Positions 7,463-15,432 are shown, counted from the stretch's first letter. The stretch: 19,152 nucleotides of DNA from Octadecabacter sp. (GCA_003533975.1 DQCL01000339.1:1-19152); one strand, 5' to 3'. The notes: generated by a model not told the origin, from the letters alone. A program made the numbers and translations.

Positions 7463-8233
7463 TCACTCAACTCCAAGAATGTCCTGCGTTTTCCAGCCAA
7501 TATGTTGGCCGCCGTCGACACATAACAACTGCCCGGTAACTGCTGGCGCATCAAGAAAGTAGCCGAGCGCCGCAGTGATGTCAGACGGGTTCGCACCGCG
7601 TTTCAAAACCGTGTTGCTGCGTTGCCCCTTAAAGTGGGCATCAGATTGACGCGTGCCTTGCAGCGTCGGCCCCGGCCCAATTGCATTCACCCGCACGTGT
7701 GGCGCGAGCCCCATTGCAGCCGTCTGTGTAAACGCCCAAAGCCCCATCTTAGCGAGAGTATAGGTCATGAACTCCGGCGTTAACTTGCGGACGCGCTGGT
7801 CGAGCATATTGACGATAAGGGCGTTTGCGATGCTTTCCCCGTTCTCGTCTACTCCGGCTGCGGGCGCTTGCTGTGCCAACGCTTGGGTCAAGACAAACGG
7901 CGCGCGCAGGTTGGAACCCATGTGCCGGTCCCAACTGTCTTTGGTCGCGGTTTCAACGGTGTCATATTCAAAAATGGAAGCGTTGTTCACCAAAACGCTA
8001 ATCGGCTGCCCAAGCTGCTTTGCTGCCTCAGGTAGCAGGGCACTTGTTTGGGCTTCATCCAGAAGGTCAGCTTGCAGTGCGACGGACGTCCCACCGCACG
8101 CGGCCGCCACGTTCTCAGCGCCCTCAGCGCTGGAATTGTAGTGCACAGCCACATCATAGCCGCGCTGCGCGAGGTACAGCGCCATCGCCTTACCAAGCCG
8201 TGTACCACCGCCTGTGACCAGCGCAGCAGGCAT
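7463..8233 (-). CDS. Pteridine-reductase-like short-chain dehydrogenase (FolM/PTR1 type)
   Basis: Probably an NADPH-dependent reductase of pterins such as dihydromonapterin or dihydrofolate. The 256-residue product carries TGGGTRLG at residues 7-14, matching the TGxxxRxG form seen in pteridine reductases, and HYNSSAEGA after the second strand. The usual SDR catalytic Ser is Asp145 here, 13 residues before Tyr158 (YTLAK) with Lys162; Leishmania PTR1 has Asp181, Tyr194 and Lys198 with the same spacing. VNNAS at 82-86 also fits. The start is ATG 8233, overlapping the antiporter stop (TGATG); a longer reading to 8287 lies inside that gene. It is the last gene of a packed unit. Substrate is inferred; a generic SDR is the fallback. 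Confidence 0.8.
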   Translation of the reverse strand: MPAALVTGGGTRLGKAMALYLAQRGYDVAVHYNSSAEGAENVAAACGGTSVALQADLLDEAQTSALLPEAAKQLGQPISVLVNNASIFEYDTVETATKDSWDRHMGSNLRAPFVLTQALAQQAPAAGVDENGESIANALIVNMLDQRVRKLTPEFMTYTLAKMGLWAFTQTAAMGLAPHVRVNAIGPGPTLQGTRQSDAHFKGQRSNTVLKRGANPSDITAALGYFLDAPAVTGQLLCVDGGQHIGWKTQDILGVE

Positions 8234-9219
8234 CAAAGCACCGCGAACAAATAGGAAAGGTAAAGCGCTGTCAGGACGATGCCCCAAATACGCGTCAGAT
8301 CCAGCTTTAAGAACACAAACGGGATGAGCATGAGGGTCGCGCCCAGCATGATCCAGAAATCACGTTCGAAGAAAATCTCTTTCACTGGAATTGGCCCGAC
8401 AAGCGACGCGACACCGATGATACCAAGCAGGTTGAACATGTTTGAACCAATAACGTTTCCAAGCGCTACATCCGCCTGCCGACGCAATGCCGCCATAACC
8501 GTTGTCGCAAGCTCTGGAAGGGATGTGCCTATCGCGACGAGCGTCAGGCCAATGACTGCGTCCGAAATTCCGTAATCGCGTGCAATATTGGATGCGCCTT
8601 CGACCAAAAGGTTCGCACCAAGTGGAAGGCCGATCAAACCTAGCCCAAGGAACAGAAGGATTTTGGACCACGGAAGATCGGGGTCTGCGCCCTCTAGATC
8701 TTCCAGCTCATCTTCTTCGTCTGTCTTGCATTCTTTGCGGTGACGCTGGGCAGCCATCGCCGCAGTGATCAGCATCGCAGCGAGTGCGGCCAGCAACACA
8801 ACCCCCGCAATCCAATCAAAAACGCCACGATACGCTAACGCAATGAACAGCAACGAGCCACCAAGCATCTGTAAATAGCTATTGCGCGTGTCACAGCCGC
8901 TTGTGTGCATTGTGGCCATCATCGCAGGCACACCAAGAACCAGTAAAACGTTGGCCGTATTTGAGCCAACCACATTGCCGAGCGCCAAGTCTGGCACGCC
9001 ATCAACGATCGCTTGGATCGCGATAAGCAATTCTGGCGCAGACGTGCCGAAAGCAACAACTGTAAGCGAGACGATCAAGGCGGGCACACCAAGTCGCAGC
9101 GACATATTCACTGCGCCTTTCACAAGGCTATCACCTGCTAATAGCAGCAGAACCAATCCAACAATCGTAAAGGCCCAGTCCGTAAGGGGACCAGCGGGAA
9201 TAGAAAGCCAATCGAGCAT
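8233..9219 (-). CDS. Calcium/sodium-type cation antiporter (CaCA family, YrbG-like)
   Basis: A 328-residue inner-membrane exchanger with the two inverted alpha-repeats of the CaCA superfamily. Repeat one has FGTSAPELLIA followed by ALGNVVGSNTANVLLVLG; repeat two has IGTSLPELATT followed by ALGNVIGSNMFNLLGIIG. These GTS-PEL and GN-GSN segments carry the ion-binding residues. About ten hydrophobic segments are visible, separated by an acidic cytoplasmic-type loop (KTDEEDELEDLEGADPD) near residues 165-180. The start at ATG 9219 follows directly on the zinc-ribbon gene stop (TAAATG), with AAGGAA as ribosome site inside that gene. The transported ion cannot be told from sequence: calcium/sodium or calcium/potassium by family. 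Confidence 0.9.
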   Translation of the reverse strand: MLDWLSIPAGPLTDWAFTIVGLVLLLLAGDSLVKGAVNMSLRLGVPALIVSLTVVAFGTSAPELLIAIQAIVDGVPDLALGNVVGSNTANVLLVLGVPAMMATMHTSGCDTRNSYLQMLGGSLLFIALAYRGVFDWIAGVVLLAALAAMLITAAMAAQRHRKECKTDEEDELEDLEGADPDLPWSKILLFLGLGLIGLPLGANLLVEGASNIARDYGISDAVIGLTLVAIGTSLPELATTVMAALRRQADVALGNVIGSNMFNLLGIIGVASLVGPIPVKEIFFERDFWIMLGATLMLIPFVFLKLDLTRIWGIVLTALYLSYLFAVL

Positions 9220-9381
9220 TTATTTGCGTTCCTTGCAGGTACAGGGTTTGCCGAAAGTGAACTTCCCGCAGGACCGGCACTTCGCGTTCGTCAATCGCTT
9301 CATACCCGGCACCGTGAGCTTGCCAAACATCGCAAGCACCCCCATGCCGACAAGAAAGAGTGAGACAATTTTAAAGATCAT
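9220..9381 (-). CDS. Small membrane-anchored zinc-ribbon protein (53 aa)
   Basis: An unrecognised short gene that is easily missed. The product begins MIFKIVSLFLVGMGVLAMF, a single membrane helix at about residues 4-20, followed by a basic segment and a four-cysteine cluster: Cys35 and Cys38 (CRSCG), Cys47 and Cys49 (CTCKERK). Spacing CxxC-N8-CxC suggests a minimal zinc ribbon facing the cytoplasm. It fits exactly between its neighbours: its ATG (9381-9379) follows the S49 peptidase stop with no base between, and its TAA (9222-9220) abuts the antiporter ATG. This exact packing and the cysteine pattern argue for a real gene. Its function is unknown; a role with the adjoining peptidase or antiporter is only suggested by position. 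Confidence 0.8.
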   Translation of the reverse strand: MIFKIVSLFLVGMGVLAMFGKLTVPGMKRLTNAKCRSCGKFTFGKPCTCKERK

Positions 9382-10179
9382 TTAAAGTCCAAACCGCGCA
9401 TAAGCTGCACGTTCCTCAATGCCAGCAACCGCGTCATCCACGATCTGCATCCCGAAACGCGACAAAAACGGTTTCTTCTGGCCGAAACGCCGGAACTTCA
9501 CCTTGTCACCAAAGCGGTCCTTCATTGTTGGCACGAGGTGGCCAACATGGTCAGCCAAACCAACGTCGATAGATTTTTCACCGACCCAAATGTCACCGGT
9601 AAACAGATCTTGATCTGCAAGTTTCCCTGCACGGCGCGCATTTACGTGGTCTTTGAAGAAGTCGTGCATGTCTTCAAGCAGCCCCTTTAGGCGCTTCACG
9701 TCTGCAGGCTTTTCAGCCAGAAACGGGTCGAGCATGCTTTTGGACTTACCCGCGGTATAAACACGCCGCTCTGCCCCGATTTTTTCCATCGTACCCGTCA
9801 GGCCAAAGCCAGCGGAGATCACACCGATGGACCCAACAATAGACCCGCGATCAACGTAAATTTCATCCGCTGCTGTCGCGAGCCAATAGCCACCTGATGC
9901 GGCGACATCTTCGACGAAGGCAAAAACGGGAATATCATTCTCATCCGCGAGCCGACGAATACGTGCTGCGATCAGTGATGATTGCACAGGCGACCCGCCC
10001 GGAGAGCTGATTTCCAGTGCCACCGCTGCAGGCTTACTGCGAAACGCCTTTTCGATGGAATCTGCAAGACTACGGTCGTTCAACGAACGGCCCGAAGCAG
10101 CAATCGTCCCCTGCAGGCGAACAACGGCCACATGCGGGTCTGATTTGATGAAGGGTATCCAGCGTTTCATGTCGTCCAT
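9382..10179 (-). CDS. S49-family serine peptidase (SohB/SppA-like)
   Basis: Member of the signal peptide peptidase A family, which uses a Ser-Lys dyad to cut membrane-derived or cytosolic peptides. The 265 residues include EISSPGGSPVQSS (57-69), nucleophile Ser95 in ASGGYWLAT, GSIVGSIGV (112-120) and a Lys in GKSKSMLDPF (Lys145 or Lys147); 52 residues from Ser to Lys147 fits bacterial SppA spacing. No signal peptide or membrane helix is visible at the N-terminus (MDDMKRWIPFIK), unlike E. coli SppA or SohB. It could be anchored by the next gene's product, but this is conjecture. ATG at 10179 is used; an ATG three codons on is an alternative. It follows the ABC permease by 35 bases. Confidence 0.88.
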   Translation of the reverse strand: MDDMKRWIPFIKSDPHVAVVRLQGTIAASGRSLNDRSLADSIEKAFRSKPAAVALEISSPGGSPVQSSLIAARIRRLADENDIPVFAFVEDVAASGGYWLATAADEIYVDRGSIVGSIGVISAGFGLTGTMEKIGAERRVYTAGKSKSMLDPFLAEKPADVKRLKGLLEDMHDFFKDHVNARRAGKLADQDLFTGDIWVGEKSIDVGLADHVGHLVPTMKDRFGDKVKFRRFGQKKPFLSRFGMQIVDDAVAGIEERAAYARFGL

Positions 10180-10214
10180 TTAGGCCGCATACCAGCTAGA
10201 AACAAGGCCACCCG

Positions 10215-10976
10215 TCATTGGCGAATACGCCAGCCCGTGCGGAATATCCACGCGATGATGCCCAAACAGACGCAAGTGAACAGCGCGATCGCAAACAGGC
10301 TTAGCCCGATAGACACGTCTGCGGTGCCAAAGAACGACCAGCGAAAGCCGGAAATCAGGTAAACAACCGGATTGAACATCGTGATTGTCTGCCAGATCGG
10401 TGGCAGCATCGTGACGGAATAAAACGAGCCGCCAAGGAACACCAAAGGCGTAATGATGAGCAGTGGGATCAACTGGAGTTGTTCGAAATTGCCCGCCCAA
10501 ATACCGATGATAAAACCAAGCAAGCTGAACGAAAGACACGTCAGCGTTAGAAACGCGATCATCGCGATGGGGTGCTCAATAGTGAAATCAACGAACAGGA
10601 AAGACGTCGCGAGGATCACCAAACCGATGAACATCGCCTTCGTTGCGGCTGCACCCACGTACCCAACCGTAATCTCGAAAAAGCTGACGGGGGCCGATAA
10701 TAGTTCGTAAATCGTGCCGGTAAATTTTGGGAAGTAGATGCCAAACGATGCGTTGCTTGTCGCTTGTGTCATCACGGATAGCATGACCAACCCCGGCACA
10801 ATGAACGCGCCGTACCCCACACCCTCGACGCTTTCGATGCGCGAGCCGATGGCAGTTCCGAAAACAACGAAGTAGAGCGACGTGGAAATGACCGGGCTAA
10901 TGAAGCTCTGCGTTAGCGTGCGGAAAAATCGTGCCATCTCAAATATATAGATCGTCTTCATTGCTTGGAAGTTCAT
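10215..10976 (-). CDS. ABC-2 type exporter permease (YadH-like)
   Basis: A 253-residue integral membrane subunit of an ABC-2 exporter. About six hydrophobic segments are visible (roughly 22-45, 58-80, 105-130, 140-165, 170-190 and 225-247). Family features include FARFF-like [17 protein letters not shown] near the start, [12 protein letters not shown] in the middle and [17 protein letters not shown] followed by [13 protein letters not shown] near the end, all typical of the YadH/NodJ/DrrB group. Its ATG overlaps the ATPase stop (ATGA), so the two subunits are made together. The substrate is unknown. Confidence 0.92.
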   Translation of the reverse strand: MNFQAMKTIYIFEMARFFRTLTQSFISPVISTSLYFVVFGTAIGSRIESVEGVGYGAFIVPGLVMLSVMTQATSNASFGIYFPKFTGTIYELLSAPVSFFEITVGYVGAAATKAMFIGLVILATSFLFVDFTIEHPIAMIAFLTLTCLSFSLLGFIIGIWAGNFEQLQLIPLLIITPLVFLGGSFYSVTMLPPIWQTITMFNPVVYLISGFRWSFFGTADVSIGLSLFAIALFTCVCLGIIAWIFRTGWRIRQ

Positions 10977-11902
10977 GCTGCGCCCTCCTTATCAGCCACG
11001 AGGGACACGAAGATTTCTTCCAATGATGACTGCCGCGTTTGCAGGTCTGTCATCTTTAGACCTGCCTTTTGCAAGTCTGCCAGCAAACTGGTGATACCGG
11101 TGCGATCCGTCTTGGTGTCGTAAGAGTAAAGCAAACCTTCGCCCTCAATCGTGAGGTCATAACCAGACAGTCCTTTCGGAATACTGGAAATCGGTTCAGC
11201 CAAATCGACCTTCAGGGTCTTCTGCCCCATACGGGCCATAAGGTCTGCTTTGTCCTCAACCAGCAAAATTTCACCGCTTGCGATCACGCCAATCCGATCA
11301 GCAATCGCTTCGGCTTCTTCAATGTAGTGGGTCGTAAGAATGATCGTCACACCGTCTTCCTTGAGCTGCGCGACGACATTCCACATGTCCTTACGCAACT
11401 CGACATCGACGCCCGCTGTAGGTTCATCAAGGAACAGAACGCGCGGTTCATGCGCAAGCGCCTTAGCGATCAACACGCGCCGCTTCATACCGCCTGACAA
11501 CGTCATGACTTTCGCGTCTTTCTTGTCCCACAATGACAGCGATTTCAGCACGGTTTCCAGGTAGGCATCATTCGGGGCTTTCCCGAACAGCCCGCGTGAG
11601 AAACGCACGGTGTTGATGACCTTCTCGAACGGTTCAAGGTTGATTTCTTGCGGCACCAAACCGACAAGATTTCGCGCCGCGCGAAACGCGGTGACATTGT
11701 CATGTCCGCCAATGTTAATCGTACCACTCGTAGCACGTGTTATACCGCAAATACTTGAAATTATAGTTGTTTTACCTGCCCCGTTCGGCCCAAGAAGCGC
11801 AATGATTTCGCCTTGCTTGATGTCCAGATCAACGGACTTCAGCGCCTCAAAGCCGCCTTCATATGTCTTGGTAAGGCTGCGCACCTCAACGATATTTTTC
11901 AT
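10973..11902 (-). CDS. ABC exporter ATP-binding protein (YadG-like)
   Basis: A 309-residue ATPase driving the overlapping permease. Walker A is GPNGAGKTT at 38-46, the signature is LSGGMKRR near 143-150, Walker B is [12 protein letters not shown] near 160-171, and the switch His is in TTHYIEEAE. An extra C-terminal domain of about 90 residues follows the nucleotide-binding fold, as in YadG and DrrA-type exporters. ATG at 11902 is preceded by AAAGGA. The pair is the first visible part of the unit running on through the S49 peptidase to the pteridine-reductase-like gene. What is exported is not evident. Confidence 0.93.
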   Translation of the reverse strand: MKNIVEVRSLTKTYEGGFEALKSVDLDIKQGEIIALLGPNGAGKTTIISSICGITRATSGTINIGGHDNVTAFRAARNLVGLVPQEINLEPFEKVINTVRFSRGLFGKAPNDAYLETVLKSLSLWDKKDAKVMTLSGGMKRRVLIAKALAHEPRVLFLDEPTAGVDVELRKDMWNVVAQLKEDGVTIILTTHYIEEAEAIADRIGVIASGEILLVEDKADLMARMGQKTLKVDLAEPISSIPKGLSGYDLTIEGEGLLYSYDTKTDRTGITSLLADLQKAGLKMTDLQTRQSSLEEIFVSLVADKEGAA

Positions 11903-11952
11903 GTGATGAATCCTTTGATCGGCACACTAGTTTGCAGAAAGGTAAAGGGAAA

Positions 11953-11988
11953 GCCGGACTGCCGTTGGTATACGCAAAGCAGTCAGGC
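11953..11988 (-). terminator. Candidate terminator after the 248-aa gene
   Basis: GCC-G-GACTGC (11953-11962) pairs with GCAGTC-A-GGC (11979-11988), nine pairs with one mismatch, around a 16-base loop. On the minus strand the stem overlaps the stop of the upstream gene and is followed by a broken T-rich tail (CTTTCCCTTTACCTTT). It would separate that gene from the ABC exporter unit. Confidence 0.5.
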
Positions 11989-12729
11989 CTTCTCGATCCA
12001 TTCTGCAACGCGAAGTTTCTGTAACCGCGCAAAAACAGTGCGTTGGTCAGTCATGATTTCAGAAAGCATGGAATATGCGAGCGGGTAGATCGCCTCGTCT
12101 TGCCTTGCCATAAGTGACAATCGCGCCAGCATATTTCGATCCATGTCACCACGTTCAACCGAGTAGGGTTTCATGTCAAATGCGATGGCGTAGCGTTCTT
12201 TACGCGCAACAGTTGGAAACGGTAATTCACTCCGTTGGCCGGACAGCCGCCGTTCACTTTCGTGCAATTTAATGCTGTCGAAAAGGATCGACAGTCCCAT
12301 TCCAACGGCACGTTGCTCCAGCGTTTCGCCACAATCCCCAAACGTCGTCGCTGCCGAAACTTTCCAACGCAGGCTCAGTTCATGTGCTAGAACGTCGCCC
12401 TTTTCGGTCCAGAGCCTTAAGAACAGCTTCAGGGCCTCTGGCGGGGGATCATTGCGTCGCAACATCGTCACAAGCATCGAGTGCAGGAGTAAGATTTCGC
12501 TGCGCCCCTCGAACTCACTCTGAAATTCCGCGTACCGCCGCTCGATGCTGGCTCGCTTTAGTGTTTCATAGTCAACTTCAGGCGCAGGCACGACTTTCGT
12601 TACGATTGTATCAAGATCGCAATCCACTGCAGGGAGGTACTTCATCGGATTAGCGAATGGCCGTCTAGACCTTTCAAACCGCTGTTGGAAAGGTAAAGCA
12701 CCGCCGAGGTAAACGTCGTCAGACTCCAT
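11983..12729 (-). CDS. Protein of unknown function (248 aa)
   Basis: I do not recognise this family. The start at ATG 12729 is supported by GGAGA six to seven bases upstream. There is no signal peptide or membrane helix; the composition is charged and probably mostly helical. The first 60 residues look irregular, with several prolines (ALPFQQRF, PFANPMKYLPAVD, VVPAPEVD). A helical core follows (FEGRSEILLLHSMLVTMLRR, PPEALKLFLRLW), and near the end RNMLARLSLMARQDEAIYPLAYSML is followed by RLQKLRVAEWIEKA. It lies alone between the inositol unit (90 bases upstream) and the exporter unit, with terminator-like structures on both sides, so it is probably its own transcript. Intact frame, codon use like its neighbours, and good ribosome site argue that it is real. 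Confidence 0.75.
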   Translation of the reverse strand: MESDDVYLGGALPFQQRFERSRRPFANPMKYLPAVDCDLDTIVTKVVPAPEVDYETLKRASIERRYAEFQSEFEGRSEILLLHSMLVTMLRRNDPPPEALKLFLRLWTEKGDVLAHELSLRWKVSAATTFGDCGETLEQRAVGMGLSILFDSIKLHESERRLSGQRSELPFPTVARKERYAIAFDMKPYSVERGDMDRNMLARLSLMARQDEAIYPLAYSMLSEIMTDQRTVFARLQKLRVAEWIEKA

Positions 12730-12798
12730 GTTTTCTCTCCGGCTGCCTTTGCGTGGACGCGGATTAGGCCACGGTTCTACGAGCGCCGCAAGACACTC

Positions 12799-12831
12799 AA
12801 AAAATTGGGTTAACGGCTGTTAGATTGACCC
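12799..12831 (-). terminator. Weak candidate terminator of the inositol unit
   Basis: On the minus strand GGGT-C-AA and TT-A-ACCC form an imperfect stem (arms near 12825-12831 and 12807-12813) and a run of six T follows (A run at 12799-12804). The stem overlaps the SDR stop codon. It is short, so termination would be partial at best. Confidence 0.4.
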
Positions 12832-13581
12832 GGCTTCAACCAAAAAGTTTTGCGCGCTACACATAGCAGCATCATCGGAGGCGAGGAACACGACCATCCG
12901 CGCAACATAGATCGGGTCAATCGGGTCTGGCAGCACTTGTCTGTCGACTTGCTTGGCCAGTGCTTCTGGCGTGACCCAAAGGTCTTTTTGCCGTTCTGTC
13001 ATGATCCAACCTGGAACAACGGTGTTTACACGAATGCGGTGTTCACCCAGATCGCGCGCCATTGTGCGCGTTAATCCATGTACGGCTGATTTGGAGGTCG
13101 CGTAGGCCGGAAAACCGCCGCCCGCTTCCCACCAAGAATTAGACCCGATGTTGATGATGGACCCCGCCCCTGCCTTGATCATCTCCGGCGCGACGGCTTG
13201 GATTGCAAAAAACATGTGGCGTAGATTGGTGTGAAAACGTTCATCCCAATATTCCGGCGTCACGTCTTTCCAGTCATGGCGGTCATCGCGCGCGGCGTTG
13301 TTAACCAAAACCTGTGCAGGTCCGACTTTACCGACCAGTTCGGCAAAGGCAGCCTTCAGCCCGTCGATGTCACGCAGATCGCACGTGGCAAATACGACAT
13401 CACCGTCAACGGCATCCACCAAGGCCTTTGACGCATCAGCGTTCAGATCGACAAAGCCAACCTTCGCACCTTGGGCGGCGAAGCTGCGGACCGTGTCGGC
13501 CCCGATACCGGACGCGCCGCCAGTGACGAAAACGGTCTTACCCTTTAGCGAAGGGTAGCTTGCAAACTTCGGATCGCTCAT
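12820..13581 (-). CDS. SDR sugar dehydrogenase, XylB (D-xylose 1-dehydrogenase)-like
   Basis: An NAD(P)-dependent dehydrogenase of 253 residues. It has TGGASGIG at 20-27, VNNAA at 93-97, Ser147, Tyr160 (YATSK) and Lys164. The start YPSLKGK, the segment RDDRH at 98-102 and YWDERFHTNLRHM at 111-123 closely follow Caulobacter crescentus D-xylose dehydrogenase as I remember it, so an aldose or related sugar is a likely substrate. Its ATG overlaps the iolB stop (ATGA), with GGAG upstream; a longer reading to 13632 lies inside iolB. Coupling to iolB points to inositol-linked metabolism, perhaps oxidation of another polyol or sugar imported by the same transporter. The exact substrate is not known. 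Confidence 0.82.
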   Translation of the reverse strand: MSDPKFASYPSLKGKTVFVTGGASGIGADTVRSFAAQGAKVGFVDLNADASKALVDAVDGDVVFATCDLRDIDGLKAAFAELVGKVGPAQVLVNNAARDDRHDWKDVTPEYWDERFHTNLRHMFFAIQAVAPEMIKAGAGSIINIGSNSWWEAGGGFPAYATSKSAVHGLTRTMARDLGEHRIRVNTVVPGWIMTERQKDLWVTPEALAKQVDRQVLPDPIDPIYVARMVVFLASDDAAMCSAQNFLVEAGSI

Positions 13582-14384
13582 GCATCCCGCTCCATGATCC
13601 ATTCGACTTCCGGCGCGACCACAAAGCGCCATTTGCGCAGCGGACCGGCCATTACATTCAAGTAATACATCTCAAATCCGTAGGGCGCACCACATGGATG
13701 GTGACCGCGCGGTACAAGTACAACGTCACCATCAGCAACGGCCATCGTTTCGTCGAGATCACCATTATCTGTATAAACACGTTGAATTCCGAACCCGCTC
13801 GCAGGGTTCAAGCGGTGGTAATAGGTTTCTTCAAGCTGCGTGATGCGCGGATAGTCATCCTCATCATGACGATGGCTCGGGAACGAGGACCAATGACCCG
13901 CGGGTGTAAACACTTCCGTCACCAATAGGCTATCGCAATAGTCCTCATTCTCCATCGCAATGTTGTTGATGTAGCGGGTGTTGGTGCCCTTGCCGCGTTC
14001 GGTCAAAGTAATGCCATCCGGCCCAATTCGACGCGCCTGATGGCCAGACATCCCAGGGGCGGAACAGACCGCAATCTTACAGTCCGTCGTGGCAGTTGCA
14101 GACCAGTCCGACCCGTCTGGCAGATAAAGGCAATGTGGCGGTGACTTTTCAAAGACATTCATCCGGTCGCCGAGAACACCCCAGTCTTCACCCGCGCCGC
14201 TGATCTGTGCCTTGCCTTCGACCATCACAAGAATAACTTCGCGACCAGTCGTAACGTCGGCAACAGTTTCGCCTTCCTTAAGGCTGTGAAGCGCAAAGCC
14301 AACATAGGTCCAACCGGCGTCTTGCGGCGTGATGTTGTGAACGGCCCCGTGTTCGCCCACAGGTTTTCTAAGTAGGTTGTGCAT
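13578..14384 (-). CDS. iolB: 5-deoxy-glucuronate isomerase IolB
   Basis: Converts 5-deoxy-D-glucuronate to 2-deoxy-5-keto-gluconate in myo-inositol catabolism. The 268 residues have the KduI/IolB double-cupin layout; the metal site is expected in the C-terminal cupin around HRHDEDDYPRITQLEETYY (His171, His173, Glu186) and the later GHHPCGAPYG. The length equals B. subtilis IolB (271) within a few residues. I choose ATG 14384 (MHNLLRKP) since AGGG lies five bases ahead; ATG 14399 (MVRDEM) is the alternative, and the reading to 14522 overlaps the gene before it. It follows the small membrane protein by about 40 bases and is coupled to the downstream SDR. Confidence 0.93.
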   Translation of the reverse strand: MHNLLRKPVGEHGAVHNITPQDAGWTYVGFALHSLKEGETVADVTTGREVILVMVEGKAQISGAGEDWGVLGDRMNVFEKSPPHCLYLPDGSDWSATATTDCKIAVCSAPGMSGHQARRIGPDGITLTERGKGTNTRYINNIAMENEDYCDSLLVTEVFTPAGHWSSFPSHRHDEDDYPRITQLEETYYHRLNPASGFGIQRVYTDNGDLDETMAVADGDVVLVPRGHHPCGAPYGFEMYYLNVMAGPLRKWRFVVAPEVEWIMERDA

Positions 14385-14425
14385 CTCATCCCTCACCATG
14401 TTGCTCGTCGAGACGACGTACAGTT

Positions 14426-14644
14426 TCAGAGGTCTTTGTCTTCTTGGGCCACAGCGTCCCAGTCGGCGGTTGCAAATCGCCAACCGGCGATTGCGCCCAT
14501 TCCGACAAATATAAACCCCCAAAAGATCGCGCCTGTGGACAGCTCAAAAATCCCCCAAAGGACGGCCACCGCAACAACCGTGATGCGCCGCCAGACCGGT
14601 AGGAAGAACGGAACATCAACGTCAAACATGCTGCGGCGCGCCAA
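14426..14644 (-). CDS. Small two-helix membrane protein inside the inositol unit (72 aa)
   Basis: Begins one base after the ATPase stop and ends about 40 bases before iolB. The product has a short polar start (MARRSMFDVDVPFFLPVWRR), two hydrophobic segments at about 21-35 and 38-56 with a short turn, and an acidic tail (DWDAVAQEDKDL). The start appears to be TTG at 14644, which keeps the tight spacing and has AAGG upstream; ATG at 14629 is a shorter alternative without a ribosome site. It resembles small proteins annotated with DUF3329 in related genomes, from memory only. It could assist the transporter or be an accessory to it; no function is known to me. Confidence 0.7.
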   Translation of the reverse strand: MARRSMFDVDVPFFLPVWRRITVVAVAVLWGIFELSTGAIFWGFIFVGMGAIAGWRFATADWDAVAQEDKDL

Positions 14645-14645
14645 T

Positions 14646-15419
14646 TTATGCTGCGCCTTCGAATTCGGCGCCCGTCTTTGCGCCCGTGATATAGGACACG
14701 ACGTCTTCGCCGTTTGTGTCTTCTACCCGCAGGTTCGCAACCATGCGCCCGCGTCGGAACACAATGATCCGGTCCACCAGATCAAACACCTGCCGCATGT
14801 TGTGGCTGACAAGGATCAGGCTTTCGCCCTGTTCTTTCAACGTGCGGATGATGTTTTCGACTTGCGCAGTTTCCTGCACACCCAACGCTGCTGTCGGTTC
14901 GTCCATGATCGTTAGCTTGGATGCGAACGTCGCCGTGCGTGCAATCGCGACACACTGGCGCTGTCCACCAGACATATTGGCAATGGTATTCCTGATGTTA
15001 GGAATCTTAACGCCCGTCTTCACCAGACCCGCCATCGTATCATCGCGCATCGCTTTGTAATCTAGCCGACGAAACGGGCCAAGCCAGTTCCATTTGGTCT
15101 TCTCACGACCCAAGAATAGGTTGTCTGGCACGTTCAAATCATCCGCCAGTGCAAGCGTTTGGAACACGGTTTCGATACCTGCTTCACGCGCATCTAGTGG
15201 CCCTGCAAAGCTGACTTCTTCCTTGTCAAACACAACGGTCCCACGGGTACGTTGTTCAACACCGGTAATCTGGCGCACAAACGTTGACTTGCCCGCTCCG
15301 TTGTCGCCCATGATCGCGACGTGTTCGCCACGCTCAAGGGTGAAGTTTGCGTCTTCTAGGGCATGCACACCACCGTAGTGTTTGGTCAGGCCTTTGGTTT
15401 CCAGAATATAATCTGACAT
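14646..15419 (-). CDS. iatA: Inositol/sugar ABC transporter ATP-binding protein (single-domain)
   Basis: ATPase of a CUT2-class importer, here most likely for myo-inositol. The 257 residues hold one nucleotide-binding domain: Walker A GDNGAGKST at 38-46, Q-loop in VFQTLALADDL, signature MSGGQRQ near 149-155, Walker B LTIMDEPTAAL near 169-179 and switch His in LVSHNMRQV. Many CUT2 transporters (RbsA, MglA) have two fused domains of about 500 residues; this half-size form matches FrcA-type systems of alphaproteobacteria, so it should act as a homodimer. ATG at 15419 has AGGAGG eight bases ahead. It follows the permease by 13 bases. Confidence 0.9.
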   Translation of the reverse strand: MSDYILETKGLTKHYGGVHALEDANFTLERGEHVAIMGDNGAGKSTFVRQITGVEQRTRGTVVFDKEEVSFAGPLDAREAGIETVFQTLALADDLNVPDNLFLGREKTKWNWLGPFRRLDYKAMRDDTMAGLVKTGVKIPNIRNTIANMSGGQRQCVAIARTATFASKLTIMDEPTAALGVQETAQVENIIRTLKEQGESLILVSHNMRQVFDLVDRIIVFRRGRMVANLRVEDTNGEDVVSYITGAKTGAEFEGAA

Positions 15420-15432
15420 CTTTCAGCCCTCC

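Noticed and set aside
14379..14915. Plus-strand open frame spanning iolB, the small gene and the ATPase
   Set aside because: It crosses three supported minus-strand genes and has no recognisable domain.
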